This document shows positions 1-7,117 of a DNA stretch of 64,000 nt, piece after piece; position 1 is the stretch's first letter; the number at the start of each line of letters is the position of its first letter. The notes under the pieces are model-generated. The model was given only the letters and a program-made list of their open reading frames with translations. It was not told where the DNA came from and made no database searches. Position numbers and translations under genes: made by a program. The stretch lies in IMG/VR virus record IMGVR_UViG_3300008952_002784, positions 1 to 64,000 of that record; one strand, 5' to 3'. This DNA comes from a virus.

Positions 1-1
1 C

Positions 2-94
2 GACAGGATGATAGAAGACGACGCGAATTCTCCTATCGACGACACCGAAGGTTACGACGTCGACTTCGACGCCGCGAACCGGCGATTTATGTAA
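2..94 (+). CDS. C-terminal end of an unidentified protein (partial)
   Basis: A reading frame enters from outside the window and stops at TAA 92-94. The visible 30 residues are acidic (they include EDDANSPIDD) and end RRFM. No domain can be assigned. It sits 17 nt before the first tag gene, in the same G+C-rich stretch, so it may be another member of the tagged array. Its N-terminus, which would decide that, is not visible. Confidence 0.5.
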   Translation, partial: DRMIEDDANSPIDDTEGYDVDFDAANRRFM

Positions 95-111
95 TCATTC
101 AGGAGAATAAA

Positions 112-375
112 ATGAAAATTACAAAGAGACAACTTAGAAGAATTATCAAAGAAGAGAAGGCTAGAGTATTGAGAGAAGCTGGCCCGAATCTCCCACCAAC
201 ATACCCACTAAATCCTAGTGGCGTCGAATCAATGCTCGCACAGAAGATGGCTAACCTTGATCCGCTCGTCGACGGATTCGACCGAGACTTCATGAGACTA
301 GCAGAGGCCGTTATTGAACTAGAATATAGCGGCTGGGGAGGCATTATTGATGCCTTGATCGATTTAGGGGACTAA
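112..375 (+). CDS. Small protein with MKITKRQLRRIIKEE tag, copy 1
   Basis: An 87-residue protein whose first 15 residues are the basic tag MKITKRQLRRIIKEE, shared with five neighbouring genes (plus one internal copy). The rest is unrelated to its neighbours: a proline-rich segment, then a helical, acidic C-terminus (AEAVIELEYSGWGG). AGGAGA at 101-106 is a good ribosome site for the ATG at 112. I recognise no enzymatic domain. The tag is frequent, from memory, in proteins of uncultured marine phages, with no function that I know of. It contains I-K-E, which fits the I/L-x-E cleavage rule of T4-type prohead proteases, so an internal virion protein is a possible but unproven role. Confidence 0.75.
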   Translation: MKITKRQLRRIIKEEKARVLREAGPNLPPTYPLNPSGVESMLAQKMANLDPLVDGFDRDFMRLAEAVIELEYSGWGGIIDALIDLGD

Positions 376-376
376 A

Positions 377-601
377 ATGAAAATTACAAAAAGACAGCTT
401 AGAAGAATCATTAAAGAAGAGAAGCAAAAGCTTAACGAGGGCGCTCGAGAAATGGCGGCGCTCTTGAATGCTGTCGATGCTTTTAAGGCCGCCGGCGGTG
501 CCAATCAGGGGTATGTCATCGATGTACTCAGGACTATCGCTGATGAGATGGAAAACGAGGAATACGGTACCGACATCAGCGACTTCACCGGTCGACGGTA
601 A
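377..601 (+). CDS. Small protein with MKITKRQLRRIIKEE tag, copy 2
   Basis: A 74-residue protein starting one nucleotide after the stop of copy 1, so the two are probably co-translated. The tag is identical at the protein level (MKITKRQLRRIIKEEK) and nearly identical in DNA to copy 1, while the body (alanine-rich helix, then an acidic segment ending TGRR) is unrelated to it. This contrast between a conserved tag and divergent bodies is what defines the array. No known domain and no signal peptide of the usual Sec type (basic start without a hydrophobic core). Confidence 0.75.
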   Translation: MKITKRQLRRIIKEEKQKLNEGAREMAALLNAVDAFKAAGGANQGYVIDVLRTIADEMENEEYGTDISDFTGRR

Positions 602-615
602 ATAGGAGAACTCAC

Positions 616-1320
616 ATGAAAATCACGAAACGACAGCTTAGAAGAATGATATCAGAGGCAATGCCCCGCGGGAGTGTACCAGACATCGTTGGGGCTCTTA
701 CCAATGTGCCAGGCGGAAATATTCAAAACTTGGTCGACGAGTATAAGAAATGGGCCATGGAGTATATGGGTACATCTAGTGGGCCCAACTCATCGTCTGT
801 TCTCGCGACGTTCCTGGTGGATCAAGGGCTAGACCAAGGACCCACAGCTGAAGACATCATTACAGACATGTCCTCAGCCATGGAGTTCGATAAGCACGAT
901 GTTAATCGTGAAGTATCACACGCAAGAAGAGAGTACGACGCAGGACGGACTCTTCCTGAGGGAAAAGTGAAAATTACAAAACGACAGCTTCATAGAATCA
1001 TCAAGGAAGAGAAAGCTAAGCTTCTCCGCGAATCAGTTGCAGATATACGCCATTTTGAAGAGGCAGCAGACAAATGTGCTGAACGTATGTCTGACTTATT
1101 TTATAATGATATGATGAAGCTTTATGATGAAGAGCCTGATGCCTTTGCACGCCCTGTCCCGGGCTCGGAGGCAATGACTCGCACCGAAAAAGGTGTTTGG
1201 GAACAGCAGGTTGTATACGCTACTCAAGAACTTGAAAATGCTATTTCGTTTTCCATCGCTCAAGCCATCGAGGAAATAGAAATGAAACTACATGATGGCC
1301 AGTATCACGACGACAGGTAA
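616..1320 (+). CDS. Double-tagged protein (two tag units fused in frame), copies 3 and 4
   Basis: A 234-residue frame with AGGAGA at 604-609 before the ATG. It starts MKITKRQLRRMISEA and carries a second complete tag, VKITKRQLHRIIKEEK, from residue 118 (GTG codon at 967-969). There is no stop codon between the two units, so this reads as a fusion of two tagged proteins. The GTG has a GAGGGA-like site just upstream and could also start a separate shorter product. The first unit (about 117 aa) and the second (about 117 aa, helical and acidic) are not similar outside the tags. Function unknown. Confidence 0.7.
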   Translation: MKITKRQLRRMISEAMPRGSVPDIVGALTNVPGGNIQNLVDEYKKWAMEYMGTSSGPNSSSVLATFLVDQGLDQGPTAEDIITDMSSAMEFDKHDVNREVSHARREYDAGRTLPEGKVKITKRQLHRIIKEEKAKLLRESVADIRHFEEAADKCAERMSDLFYNDMMKLYDEEPDAFARPVPGSEAMTRTEKGVWEQQVVYATQELENAISFSIAQAIEEIEMKLHDGQYHDDR

Positions 1321-1324
1321 TATA

Positions 1325-1729
1325 ATGAAGATCTCAAGAAAACAGCTCAGAAAAATTATTCGAGAAGCTCAGTGGGGAAGATTTACTGGCGGTGCAGCAC
1401 CGCTGGACGAGCCGCCTTTGGATTCCGGAAAGATGGATCCTGAGCAGCAGCAGAAGGTATTCGATATCTTGGTTGATACAGGCTCAGACCCTAAAAAGCT
1501 TCTTGCTTCCGGCGAATTTCCTGATGTCGTAACAGAGGTGAGGCTCAACGAGAGAGGAACTGGTAATCCCGCGCTTCGGGCAGATGAGCAGGCAATAACA
1601 AAAGCAGTAGCGGACTTTGTTGACAAGTACATGATGACTATGGGCATGAACCCAGGTGATGATCGTGACTTACAAAGAGCTCGACGCGTCGTTGATGATA
1701 TCGTCGGCGCAGTATTGGATGTGTTATAA
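1325..1729 (+). CDS. Small protein with variant tag (MKISRKQLRKIIREA), copy 5
   Basis: A 134-residue protein. The start is placed at ATG 1325 because the tag begins there; an upstream in-frame ATG at 1292 lies inside the preceding gene. The tag is diverged (MKISRKQLRKIIREA) but keeps the basic pattern and the I-x-E triad. The body has a Gly/Pro-rich stretch followed by a helical region with several aspartates. The stop TAA overlaps the next ATG (TAATG at 1727-1731), which suggests translational coupling. No recognised domain. Confidence 0.7.
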   Translation: MKISRKQLRKIIREAQWGRFTGGAAPLDEPPLDSGKMDPEQQQKVFDILVDTGSDPKKLLASGEFPDVVTEVRLNERGTGNPALRADEQAITKAVADFVDKYMMTMGMNPGDDRDLQRARRVVDDIVGAVLDVL

Positions 1730-2247
1730 TGAAAATTACAAAGAGACAACTCAGAAGAATTATTAAAGAAGAGCTTGACATTATTAATAATGAAACCGGC
1801 CAGGTGTTTGAATTTGGTGACGAACCACTAAGCTCACATACCCCCGAAGCTGCATGGCCTGAATTGGCTAAGCGCTTAGGCATCAAATCGCTACAAGATG
1901 ATCTAGACGACGATGCAATTTATGTTAGTGGCGAAGATTGGGATAAGCTTGATAATGAAGTGATGGGTAAACGCAATGATAGAAATCGTAAGCGAGCTTA
2001 TAAAGAACGTGAAGCTGAAAGAGCCAGGCTAAACATTGACAACCTCAAAGCCCGTCTCGATCAATGGGCTGATGATGCTGGGGCAGATTATTCTGCTGAT
2101 AACCCTGGCGTAGATATGCAGAGTATCGCTTGGGATCTTGCTTCAGGAGCAAAATATTCATTTGCTCCTGATGAGTGGGACGAGCTAGTCTGGGAATTTG
2201 ATGATAGTGAAGATGATCTGATAACATATATTGCAGAGATGATCTAA
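1729..2247 (+). CDS. Protein with MKITKRQLRRIIKEE tag, copy 6
   Basis: A 172-residue protein starting within the stop codon of copy 5. After the tag comes a strongly acidic protein with a central Arg/Lys/Glu-rich probable coiled coil (about residues 80-112) and an acidic C-terminus ending in a hydrophobic helix. Base composition falls towards the AT-rich average of the rest of the window within this gene. It is the longest single-tag member. No known domain. Confidence 0.75.
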   Translation: MKITKRQLRRIIKEELDIINNETGQVFEFGDEPLSSHTPEAAWPELAKRLGIKSLQDDLDDDAIYVSGEDWDKLDNEVMGKRNDRNRKRAYKEREAERARLNIDNLKARLDQWADDAGADYSADNPGVDMQSIAWDLASGAKYSFAPDEWDELVWEFDDSEDDLITYIAEMI

Positions 2248-2283
2248 TAACATATATCCCATATAACGTTACAGAGTAATTAA

Positions 2284-2397
2284 ATGAAAATTACAAAACA
2301 CCAGCTAAGAAGAATTATTAGAGAAAAGAAGGCTAGGTTACTTCGACAGTCGATTTCTGATGTGCATAATTTGCTAAGTATATATGTTACCTACTAA
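2284..2397 (+). CDS. 37-residue tag remnant, copy 7
   Basis: A short frame (ATG 2284, TAA 2395-2397) beginning MKITKHQLRRIIREKKAR and ending about 20 residues later. The tag is intact apart from R6H-type changes, but the body is almost absent. Either the gene is a truncated or decayed member of the array, or a tag whose cargo has been lost or replaced by the next gene, which overlaps it by 14 nt in another frame. I cannot tell whether it is translated. Confidence 0.5.
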   Translation: MKITKHQLRRIIREKKARLLRQSISDVHNLLSIYVTY

Positions 2398-2764
2398 AGA
2401 AAGCATCGAGTCTTTATTCAAAAGTCTAGTTCAAGATATTACAATTTCAATGTTTCCAACGCCATTGGCAATTATAGACGAACAGATTTCTTGTGTCAAT
2501 ACTAATCTAGCTATAGAAAAGTCTTGTTATGGTACTATCGATCTAGATGATAGAACTGATCTTAAGATTTTATCATGCAGAAATTGCGCTTCGTACGATT
2601 GCTCGCCTCGTATTCAAGCAGCTATGAAAAACAAAGCAGGTATAGGTTACTGCTGGATTCACAATATCCCATGTACACTGTCTAGAACATGCAATAAGCA
2701 CTGTACTGGTAAGTCAATTACTAGTGATAATGAGTCTTACAGTAAACAGAAAAATTCACTGTAA
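2384..2764 (+). CDS. Cysteine-rich hypothetical protein
   Basis: A 126-residue protein without the array tag. Ten or so cysteines are scattered through it, including CRNC near the middle and CNKHC near the end, plus SYDC, GYCW and PCTL. This is suggestive of metal binding or an iron-sulfur site, but I cannot match it to a family. The start at 2384 (ATG) overlaps the tag remnant by 14 nt and no strong ribosome site is visible. It is followed by a 133-nt noncoding gap holding the dyads in front of hsp20, so it probably ends the transcription unit. Confidence 0.55.
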   Translation: MLPTKESIESLFKSLVQDITISMFPTPLAIIDEQISCVNTNLAIEKSCYGTIDLDDRTDLKILSCRNCASYDCSPRIQAAMKNKAGIGYCWIHNIPCTLSRTCNKHCTGKSITSDNESYSKQKNSL

Positions 2765-2835
2765 TATCGAATCACATTGTGTGACAGATTTCTTAAGAAA
2801 ATATTCATATTGTTGATGTACTTTTTGCATATTCT

Positions 2836-2870
2836 GTCTAGACTACATTATGTGAATTTCACATCTAGAC
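2836..2870. promoter_or_regulatory. Nested inverted repeat upstream of hsp20
   Basis: An outer pair GTCTAGA (2836-2842) and TCTAGAC (2864-2870) encloses an inner pair TGTGAA (2851-2856) and TTCACA (2858-2863). It lies 28 nt before the hsp20 ATG. It is an operator or a 5' leader hairpin candidate; no T-run follows, so it is not a terminator. It is not the CIRCE element of bacterial heat-shock genes. Confidence 0.45.
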
Positions 2871-2897
2871 AACACTAACATCATTAGGACATATTAT

Positions 2898-3353
2898 ATG
2901 AGCAGCCTCTTTCCAATTACTCGAATCAACGAACTGGGATCCATGGACCAAAATTTTGACACTTTTTTTAACACACTGTTTGGTGATTCATCAAATCAGA
3001 CTCGCATTTCTAAAAACAGCGCAATATCTACTGTGCCAAGAGCTAACGTTTCGAAAAACGATCAAGGATACTTGATTACACTAGCAGCACCCGGATTATC
3101 ACGAGAAGACTTTGGTATCAATATTGAAAATAATACACTTTCTATAACATCGAATTATGAAGATGAGTATGTAGAGAAAAAATCTAACTACACGACTCAA
3201 GAATTTGAATATAGCACTTTCACCAGGACATGGTCATTGCCCGAAGGCATAAATCCTGATTCTATTAGTGCTCGTTATGAATCCGGATTACTCAAAGTTG
3301 ATATTCCTGCAGGTGGTGATATCACAAAGAAGGTAATTATCAAAGTAGAATAA
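2898..3353 (+). CDS. Small heat shock protein, Hsp20/alpha-crystallin family
   Basis: A 151-residue protein of the usual Hsp20 length: N-terminal segment with FDTFFNTLFG, then the alpha-crystallin domain from about residue 50 (PRANVSKNDQGYLITLAAPG) through SLPEGINPDSISARYESG to GLLKVDIPA and a C-terminal IIKVE tail. Members are ATP-independent chaperones that bind unfolding proteins as oligomers. Phage copies are known in cyanophages and other large marine myoviruses. It appears to be a single-gene unit: a nested dyad lies upstream and a strong intrinsic terminator follows 20 nt after the stop. Confidence 0.9.
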   Translation: MSSLFPITRINELGSMDQNFDTFFNTLFGDSSNQTRISKNSAISTVPRANVSKNDQGYLITLAAPGLSREDFGINIENNTLSITSNYEDEYVEKKSNYTTQEFEYSTFTRTWSLPEGINPDSISARYESGLLKVDIPAGGDITKKVIIKVE

Positions 3354-3374
3354 GCGTTAATTCACTTAAGTTAC

Positions 3375-3408
3375 AAAAGGAGGTTTCGAAAGGAGCCTCC
3401 TTTTTTTT
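3375..3408 (+). terminator. Rho-independent terminator after hsp20
   Basis: AAAAGGAGG at 3375-3383 pairs with CCTCCTTTT starting at 3398, around a 14-nt loop that itself contains the palindrome TTTCGAAA. The 3' arm runs into eight T residues (3401-3408). This is the clearest intrinsic terminator in the window. Confidence 0.85.
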
Positions 3409-3478
3409 ATATCAAGAACATCTAGATTCACATAGATAAGAGGCAAGGTATACTTAAATGAAAGTTTGATTTACTAAA

Positions 3479-3511
3479 CAATTGCTAGCGCTAATATTTT
3501 CGCTACAATTG
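3479..3511. promoter_or_regulatory. Inverted repeat and possible promoter before an exported protein
   Basis: CAATTGCTAGCG (3479-3490) and CGCTACAATTG (3501-3511) form an inverted repeat with one bulged base. A weak sigma70-like pair overlaps it: TTGCTA at 3482-3487 and TACAAT at 3504-3509 with 16 nt between. The position, 37 nt before the next ATG, suits a promoter with an operator-like dyad. Confidence 0.35.
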
Positions 3512-3547
3512 CAACCACAGCTTTAGACAACAAGGCGGCTTTCCATT

Positions 3548-3946
3548 ATGTTTCGTACAATATTAATATTGACAGCTTTTTTAACTACCCAACTGGGTAT
3601 TGCCCGGGCGCAAGAATCATGTACTCGAGTATTACTTGAACCAGCTACTAGTACATCACTAAACTTAGACACCACTCAGACTCTTCCACAGCTCAGTACT
3701 GATCCTGGTGAAAATATGACATATTCGTACCCAGTCCTAATTACTAGTAATTCAGAGACTAGACCCACGCATGTTCAAAGAATTATAATCATGAACGTCG
3801 ACGAAGACGGTAGAATTATAATTACGCCCATGTTAATTGATTCAATACCTGAGGCTTTGTGGCCTATTTCAGAAATTCTAGAAGACATTGAAAACGAAGC
3901 GACAACGCCTCTGGACAATATTGAAGAGGCTAAAACTGAAATTTAA
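3548..3946 (+). CDS. Exported hypothetical protein
   Basis: A 132-residue protein with a clear Sec signal peptide: MFRT, a hydrophobic core (ILILTAFLTTQLG) and a likely cleavage after IARA. The mature part is Thr- and acid-rich with two cysteines at most and no known domain; a beta-rich segment (RIIIMNVDEDGRIIITPMLI) lies in the middle. The next gene, also exported, starts 12 nt downstream, so the two may act together in the periplasm or outside the cell. Confidence 0.65.
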   Translation: MFRTILILTAFLTTQLGIARAQESCTRVLLEPATSTSLNLDTTQTLPQLSTDPGENMTYSYPVLITSNSETRPTHVQRIIIMNVDEDGRIIITPMLIDSIPEALWPISEILEDIENEATTPLDNIEEAKTEI

Positions 3947-3958
3947 ATTCAGCATAAC

Positions 3959-4549
3959 ATGAATTCATCACTAGTAACATATTTTCTAATGTTGTTCGCT
4001 GCGCCGAATGTAAAATATGTCGATCATAGTAGCAGCCAAGAACTAGTTCATATATATCAGGCTAGAAGTTCAGACATACCGGTATCATACACTATTGAAA
4101 GAGATCACACGTGGTCATCTTCTCCGGATATTATTATCTGCACTGAGTTGATGATGGATAAGGCTATCGTTGTCAGAGCACTATCACATTGGGAACAGCT
4201 AGGACACCGATTCCGTGAGGTCAGTATGACTCTGTGTGACTCTAATGAGCTTTATGATGGTTGGTTAGGAGCGATATACTTTGTCAATCCAGAGCAAAAC
4301 TACGACTTCCGGAAGCTTAGTAACTCAATAATATCATACGGCGTAAAAAAAAGTGGTGAGACTAATATTGTAGGCTCAGCTATTATGTTGACATATGACA
4401 GTCGCCGCGATATTCGAATATTAATTCATGAGTTGGGTCATGCACTTGGTTACTCACACTATAATATTCCCGGGCACCTTATGAACCCTGTGCTTCAACA
4501 AATTGGTCAATCAACGACAGGTTTACATGTAACGGAATTATCACAATAA
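3959..4549 (+). CDS. Metzincin-like zinc metalloprotease, probably exported
   Basis: A 196-residue protein with the zinc site HELGHALGYSH at residues 157-167 (HExxHxxGxxH) and a Met-turn HLMNP at 173-177. These two features define metzincins such as matrixins (peptidase family M10). The three histidines bind zinc and the glutamate is the general base. The first 15 residues (SSLVTYFLMLFAAP) look like a short signal sequence. It has no haemopexin or propeptide domain, so it would be a minimal catalytic unit. It follows an exported protein by 12 nt. The substrate is unknown; the host surface or envelope proteins are guesses. Confidence 0.8.
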   Translation: MNSSLVTYFLMLFAAPNVKYVDHSSSQELVHIYQARSSDIPVSYTIERDHTWSSSPDIIICTELMMDKAIVVRALSHWEQLGHRFREVSMTLCDSNELYDGWLGAIYFVNPEQNYDFRKLSNSIISYGVKKSGETNIVGSAIMLTYDSRRDIRILIHELGHALGYSHYNIPGHLMNPVLQQIGQSTTGLHVTELSQ

Positions 4550-4625
4550 GCTGGAATTCATTCAAATACATTGCGATAATCATACTGTATTATATTATCA
4601 TGACAGCAAAAAAGAAAAAAGCCGA

Positions 4626-4877
4626 GTGACAAAGAAGAAGACGAAGAAGACAATTGTAAAAGAGCCGGCAGTAACTGAGATGATGGGATTCAAACTAGGA
4701 GATCATGTGTGGGCAATCTACTTAGATAAAAAAGTAATTCAAGGTACTATCGATCGATTCTATCCGAAAAATAAATCAGGGACAGCAGTATCTATAATTA
4801 CTAGTGAGATGGGTTACAGAAATGTGTTGCTAGAAACTCTGAGCAAATCACAAATTAAGATTAGTAGAAAAAAATGA
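4626..4877 (+). CDS. Small basic protein, possible SH3-like fold
   Basis: An 83-residue protein with a Lys/Thr-rich N-terminus and a core (GDHVWAIYLDKKVIQGTI) whose pattern of short strands resembles small SH3- or Tudor-like barrels. That is only a resemblance. The start is GTG at 4626. An ATG at 4600 opens a nine-codon frame ending at TGA 4627-4629, which overlaps the GTG. A possible promoter, TTGCGA 4571-4576 and TATTAT 4593-4598 with 16 nt between, would start RNA after that ATG, favouring the GTG. The gene converges on the protease gene with a 2-nt gap. Confidence 0.55.
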   Translation: MTKKKTKKTIVKEPAVTEMMGFKLGDHVWAIYLDKKVIQGTIDRFYPKNKSGTAVSIITSEMGYRNVLLETLSKSQIKISRKK

Positions 4878-4879
4878 TG

Positions 4880-5758
4880 TTACTCAGAGGGTGATTCGGG
4901 TGATCTCATAATAATCCAATCAGTATTTGCATTTGATATATCTGAATCTGCTTGAATCATATTTTCAGCATCTATAATTGACGACAAGCTTGTAACAATT
5001 GACATTGTTTCAAAGACTGTGCTAGCCATTGTTATAATTCCAACTATCTCTCCATGAGAATTAATGACAGCCGAACCAGAACTACCTGGTCTGGCAGGAA
5101 TAGTATAGAAGTGAAGGCCTTCATCCATACCTGAATAATATCCGTCAAACGATAGTGTCATTCCAGGAGAGAATATTCCGTACGGCGCTGCCATGTTATA
5201 ATATTTTTGCCCCTGTACAGGATTGTTTTCTGCTATAGGTAGCGGCTGGCCAAGTCTACCCGGGGTGGAAATAAGACATACGTCTCTTTCTTCATCAACA
5301 TAAAATACGTTGCCTGTTGCAACAGTTCCATCATACAGTACTAGATTGATATTAGATATCGACAGTATCTCTAAAATCATCGTGTTGTTTTGTACAGTCT
5401 CGTACGGCTCAACCCAGCAAACATGAGCTGCTGTCAGCACGTATGTCTTTCCATTCTCATGAGAAATTACTGCGCCGCTTCCCGTCGACGTTACTTCGAT
5501 TGTGGGGAAATGTGGAAGCATGTCATCACACGGTTCTTGCAATAGAGAATTATAGCATTCAGTCGGTGTCATTGCAATATCGACTCTTATTTGTGTAAAT
5601 GCATTATAATTTAGAGGTGCAGACTGAGTTTCTACTGCGTACTGAGGATAGAAATCTGTACAGCTTTTCGAAGTTAGACATCCTGTCAATGCTGCTAATA
5701 CCGGTAATAGCATTACAAACATATAGCGAGAATACTCCTTAATCATTTTTGTCTCCAT
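4880..5758 (-). CDS. Trypsin-like serine protease, lipoprotein
   Basis: A 292-residue protein on the minus strand, one of only two minus-strand genes here. The N-terminus is a lipoprotein signal: hydrophobic core then LTGC with C27 as the lipidated residue. The catalytic triad of the chymotrypsin fold is visible: H112 in TAAH, D159 in EERDV and S227 in PGSSGSA. It resembles HtrA-type S1 proteases but has no PDZ domain. Lipidation would anchor it in a bacterial membrane facing the periplasm. A role in blocking superinfection or processing envelope proteins is possible but not shown. It is transcribed divergently from the phosphomannomutase gene. Confidence 0.85.
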   Translation of the reverse strand: METKMIKEYSRYMFVMLLPVLAALTGCLTSKSCTDFYPQYAVETQSAPLNYNAFTQIRVDIAMTPTECYNSLLQEPCDDMLPHFPTIEVTSTGSGAVISHENGKTYVLTAAHVCWVEPYETVQNNTMILEILSISNINLVLYDGTVATGNVFYVDEERDVCLISTPGRLGQPLPIAENNPVQGQKYYNMAAPYGIFSPGMTLSFDGYYSGMDEGLHFYTIPARPGSSGSAVINSHGEIVGIITMASTVFETMSIVTSLSSIIDAENMIQADSDISNANTDWIIMRSPESPSE

Positions 5759-5843
5759 GTTTTCGTATGTTTATAGTCAATATGTAGCCCAACTATTAGT
5801 GTACGATTTTGTGTAAAAAGATAGACTTGCTACGAGGATAACT

Positions 5844-6638
5844 ATGAAAAACATTATTTTATTTGACTTAGATGGAACTTTAACTCCCGCACGTGGGCGA
5901 GCTGATTGGTCTATGGTTAACGCTCTTCGAAGTCTATCTGAGCATGCTGATATTGGAATTGTATCTGGCAGCTCATGGGAGTATATCAAAGAGCAAACCG
6001 CGTTGTTTTGGGAATTCGGTGCTGTACCGGTAAGAAAAATAAAAATTATGCCATGCAACGGGACTCAATTGTATGAGTTTCACAATTCAGATTTCAAATT
6101 GATAAGCTGTTTAAGCATGAAAGAGTATTTGGACGATGAAGAATACAAGAATCTGATAGCTGTATTATGCACCATTCAGTCTCAATACCTCAATGACAAC
6201 AAGTCTCTTCCCGTTACGGGAAATTTTATTTCATTTCGAAAGAGTTTAATAAACTGGTGCCCAATTGGCAGAGACGCAGAGGACAGTGACAGAGAAGAGT
6301 TTGTCAAAGCAGATCATGATCAAAATATACGTAAAAAATTCAAAGAACTTATTATAGCTTATTTAGATCTTTATGAGCTTTCAGACAAGCTAGAAGTAGT
6401 TATAGGTGGGAACACATCTATAGATATATACCCAATTGGGTGGGACAAGAGAATATCACTATCCCACTTGCCTGCTAGTCAATTGCCATGGTTTGTAGGG
6501 GACAGGTGTACACCAGGGGGAAATGATTACTCGCTGTACTCACATCTGGTGAAAACCGGTCGGGCATATGAAACTTCCGGGCCGAGTCAGACTATTGAAA
6601 TTATCAATAATATTATTAGCAGCATCAAGAAGACATGA
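5844..6638 (+). CDS. Phosphomannomutase, eukaryotic (PMM/HAD) type
   Basis: A 264-residue HAD-superfamily protein. DLDGT with D8 and D10 gives the phosphorylated nucleophile and acid/base. PCNGTQLYE, GGNTSIDIYPIGWDK and VGDRCTPGGNDYSLY match the substrate and Mg motifs of eukaryotic-type phosphomannomutase (PMM1/PMM2). It would interconvert mannose 6-phosphate and mannose 1-phosphate, the step before GDP-mannose. Length fits the family (about 250). The GDP-mannose dehydratase and fucosyltransferase genes lie 38-40 kb away in the glycan island, so it may feed that pathway. Bacteria usually use an unrelated mutase. GAGGA lies just before ATG 5844. Confidence 0.85.
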   Translation: MKNIILFDLDGTLTPARGRADWSMVNALRSLSEHADIGIVSGSSWEYIKEQTALFWEFGAVPVRKIKIMPCNGTQLYEFHNSDFKLISCLSMKEYLDDEEYKNLIAVLCTIQSQYLNDNKSLPVTGNFISFRKSLINWCPIGRDAEDSDREEFVKADHDQNIRKKFKELIIAYLDLYELSDKLEVVIGGNTSIDIYPIGWDKRISLSHLPASQLPWFVGDRCTPGGNDYSLYSHLVKTGRAYETSGPSQTIEIINNIISSIKKT

Positions 6639-7117
6639 TGACAACAAAGTCTGACAAAATCAAGAAATTTGGCTTTCTAGAGACAAATGTAGTAATGTTA
6701 TGCTGTGACTACACAGATTTGTTTACACTGAAAAGAGAAGATGATTCGTACGAATTATCAATGATCGCATCAAGGTCCGGGCTTGTCAAAGATTTGGCAG
6801 AAATTCTATGTGTTATGAATTCACATCCGGATGATGACTGTGATCACAGTACATTATACTCACTAACAAAGAGTAGTAATCCAAACAATATCGAAAATGT
6901 TGTCAAGAGTCTTCTCTTTTCTCTACCCGACGAAATTATAATTTTTGCTAGCAAATTTGACACAACAAAATGTAAAGTTCATATGCACTTTGAAATGAAA
7001 TTATATTTGAGAGATGCAATTAAATTGTCTGATGAATTTATAAATAAGTGTACAATAGTTAGTGTCATGACAGATATGGGTGACATCCAATTGGAATCGA
7101 ATGATGAGCAAGATTAA
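6635..7117 (+). CDS. Hypothetical protein
   Basis: A 160-residue protein starting in an ATGA overlap with the mutase stop, so probably translationally coupled to it. The sequence is a mixed alpha/beta type with two Cys near residue 23 (MLCCDY), a His/Asp-rich loop (SHPDDDCDHS) and a C-terminal acidic tail. I cannot assign it to a family. It shares its transcription unit with the mutase and the next small zinc-ribbon-like protein. Confidence 0.55.
   Translation: MMTTKSDKIKKFGFLETNVVMLCCDYTDLFTLKREDDSYELSMIASRSGLVKDLAEILCVMNSHPDDDCDHSTLYSLTKSSNPNNIENVVKSLLFSLPDEIIIFASKFDTTKCKVHMHFEMKLYLRDAIKLSDEFINKCTIVSVMTDMGDIQLESNDEQD

Larger units (their letters stand above)
112..2330 (+). repeat. Dispersed 45-50 bp tag repeat, seven copies
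   Basis: The DNA encoding the tag recurs at 112, 377, 616, 967, 1325, 1729 and 2284. Copies at 112, 377, 967, 1729 and 2284 are nearly identical over about 45 bp (ATGAAAATTACAAA then AGACA/GCT), whereas the sequences between them are unrelated. This is what one would expect if the tag were a recombination junction for swapping cargo genes; that mechanism is inference. Confidence 0.8.

Noticed and set aside
4600-4629. Nine-codon ATG frame before the gene at 4626
   Set aside because: No ribosome site and it likely precedes the RNA start; it may be a leader or noise.
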